From: Paragonimus skrjabini miyazakii
Taxonomy: Eukaryota > Platyhelminthes > Trematoda > Plagiorchiida > Troglotrematidae
Assembly: GCA_014338405.1 (NCBI GenBank)
Contig: JTDE01000161.1
Span: 224,076 to 288,075, forward strand
Direction of reading: 5' to 3'
Length of the DNA stretch: 64,000 bases
A program made the translations under genes and the position numbers. The first letter of the stretch is position 1. Every line of letters starts with the position of its first letter. Shown piece after piece: positions 63,715 through 64,000 of the stretch. The notes under the pieces were generated by a model that was not told the origin of the DNA, did not search any database, and saw nothing but the letters and a program-made list of their open reading frames with translations.

Positions 63715-64000
63715 CTGATGAACACGTGAAAAGTGACACCTGTTCCCATAGTGGATCAATTTAGTTAGATTAAACGGCATCAGACCGTCCAACAGGCAAG
63801 TATTAAGGTAAGACGGCTAGTGATGATCTTCACGCCTTCAGTAGAGATGGAGTTCAAGAGCGTTGTTCCACTCTGTCGGAGAAGCGGTAATAAACATCAT
63901 TGAACGAACACCTGAGTGTGTCGTTTTGACTTGCTTCGAAGCTGGGTGTGCTATCAGGTGTTTCAGTGGCCAGTAGTAGAAACAGCCACAAACTGAACAC

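Overview
This looks like eukaryotic, moderately AT-rich DNA with very large introns and old retrotransposon debris. No operons, bacterial genes, rRNA or tRNA genes were recognised. The conserved content points to a metazoan. The mix of a receptor tyrosine kinase with introns of several kb and decayed non-LTR elements fits a platyhelminth, most likely a digenean fluke; that placement is inference, not proof.

The organising feature is one gene on the minus strand, read from right to left, for a discoidin domain receptor (DDR). I traced nine exon blocks: 63714-63553, 61577-61525, 57878-57789, 46922-46778, 38685-38415, 31389-30848, 24958-24264, 17818-17236 and 16998-16880. Reading-frame phases agree across every junction. 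Together they encode about 886 residues: most of the discoidin (F5/8 C) domain, the DS-like domain, a stalk, one membrane helix and an unusually long cytoplasmic juxtamembrane region. The signal peptide and extreme N-terminus were not found. The kinase domain was not found either; it should lie beyond the left edge or in diverged small exons of the left 16.8 kb. The first two blocks are the least certain.

Two decayed non-LTR retrotransposons of the restriction-like-endonuclease (R2-like) type are present. One, about 39245-42909 on the plus strand, sits antisense in the DDR intron between the discoidin and DS-like exons. It keeps two C2H2 fingers, reverse transcriptase with an AYADD box, a CCHC knuckle and the endonuclease, but is broken by stops and frameshifts. 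It follows three perfect AATATAGT units, and the octamer recurs at its presumed 3' end. The other, about 2530-5680 on the minus strand, is more degraded. A possible APE-type endonuclease fragment (13258-13446, minus) hints at a third element class. A dispersed short repeat occurs at least three times (10855, 43156, and 47689 inverted).

The rest is intronic or flanking DNA without recognised genes: a 100-base assembly gap (19960-20059), several hairpins and some unexplained open frames. All conclusions come from reading by eye; no database search was possible.
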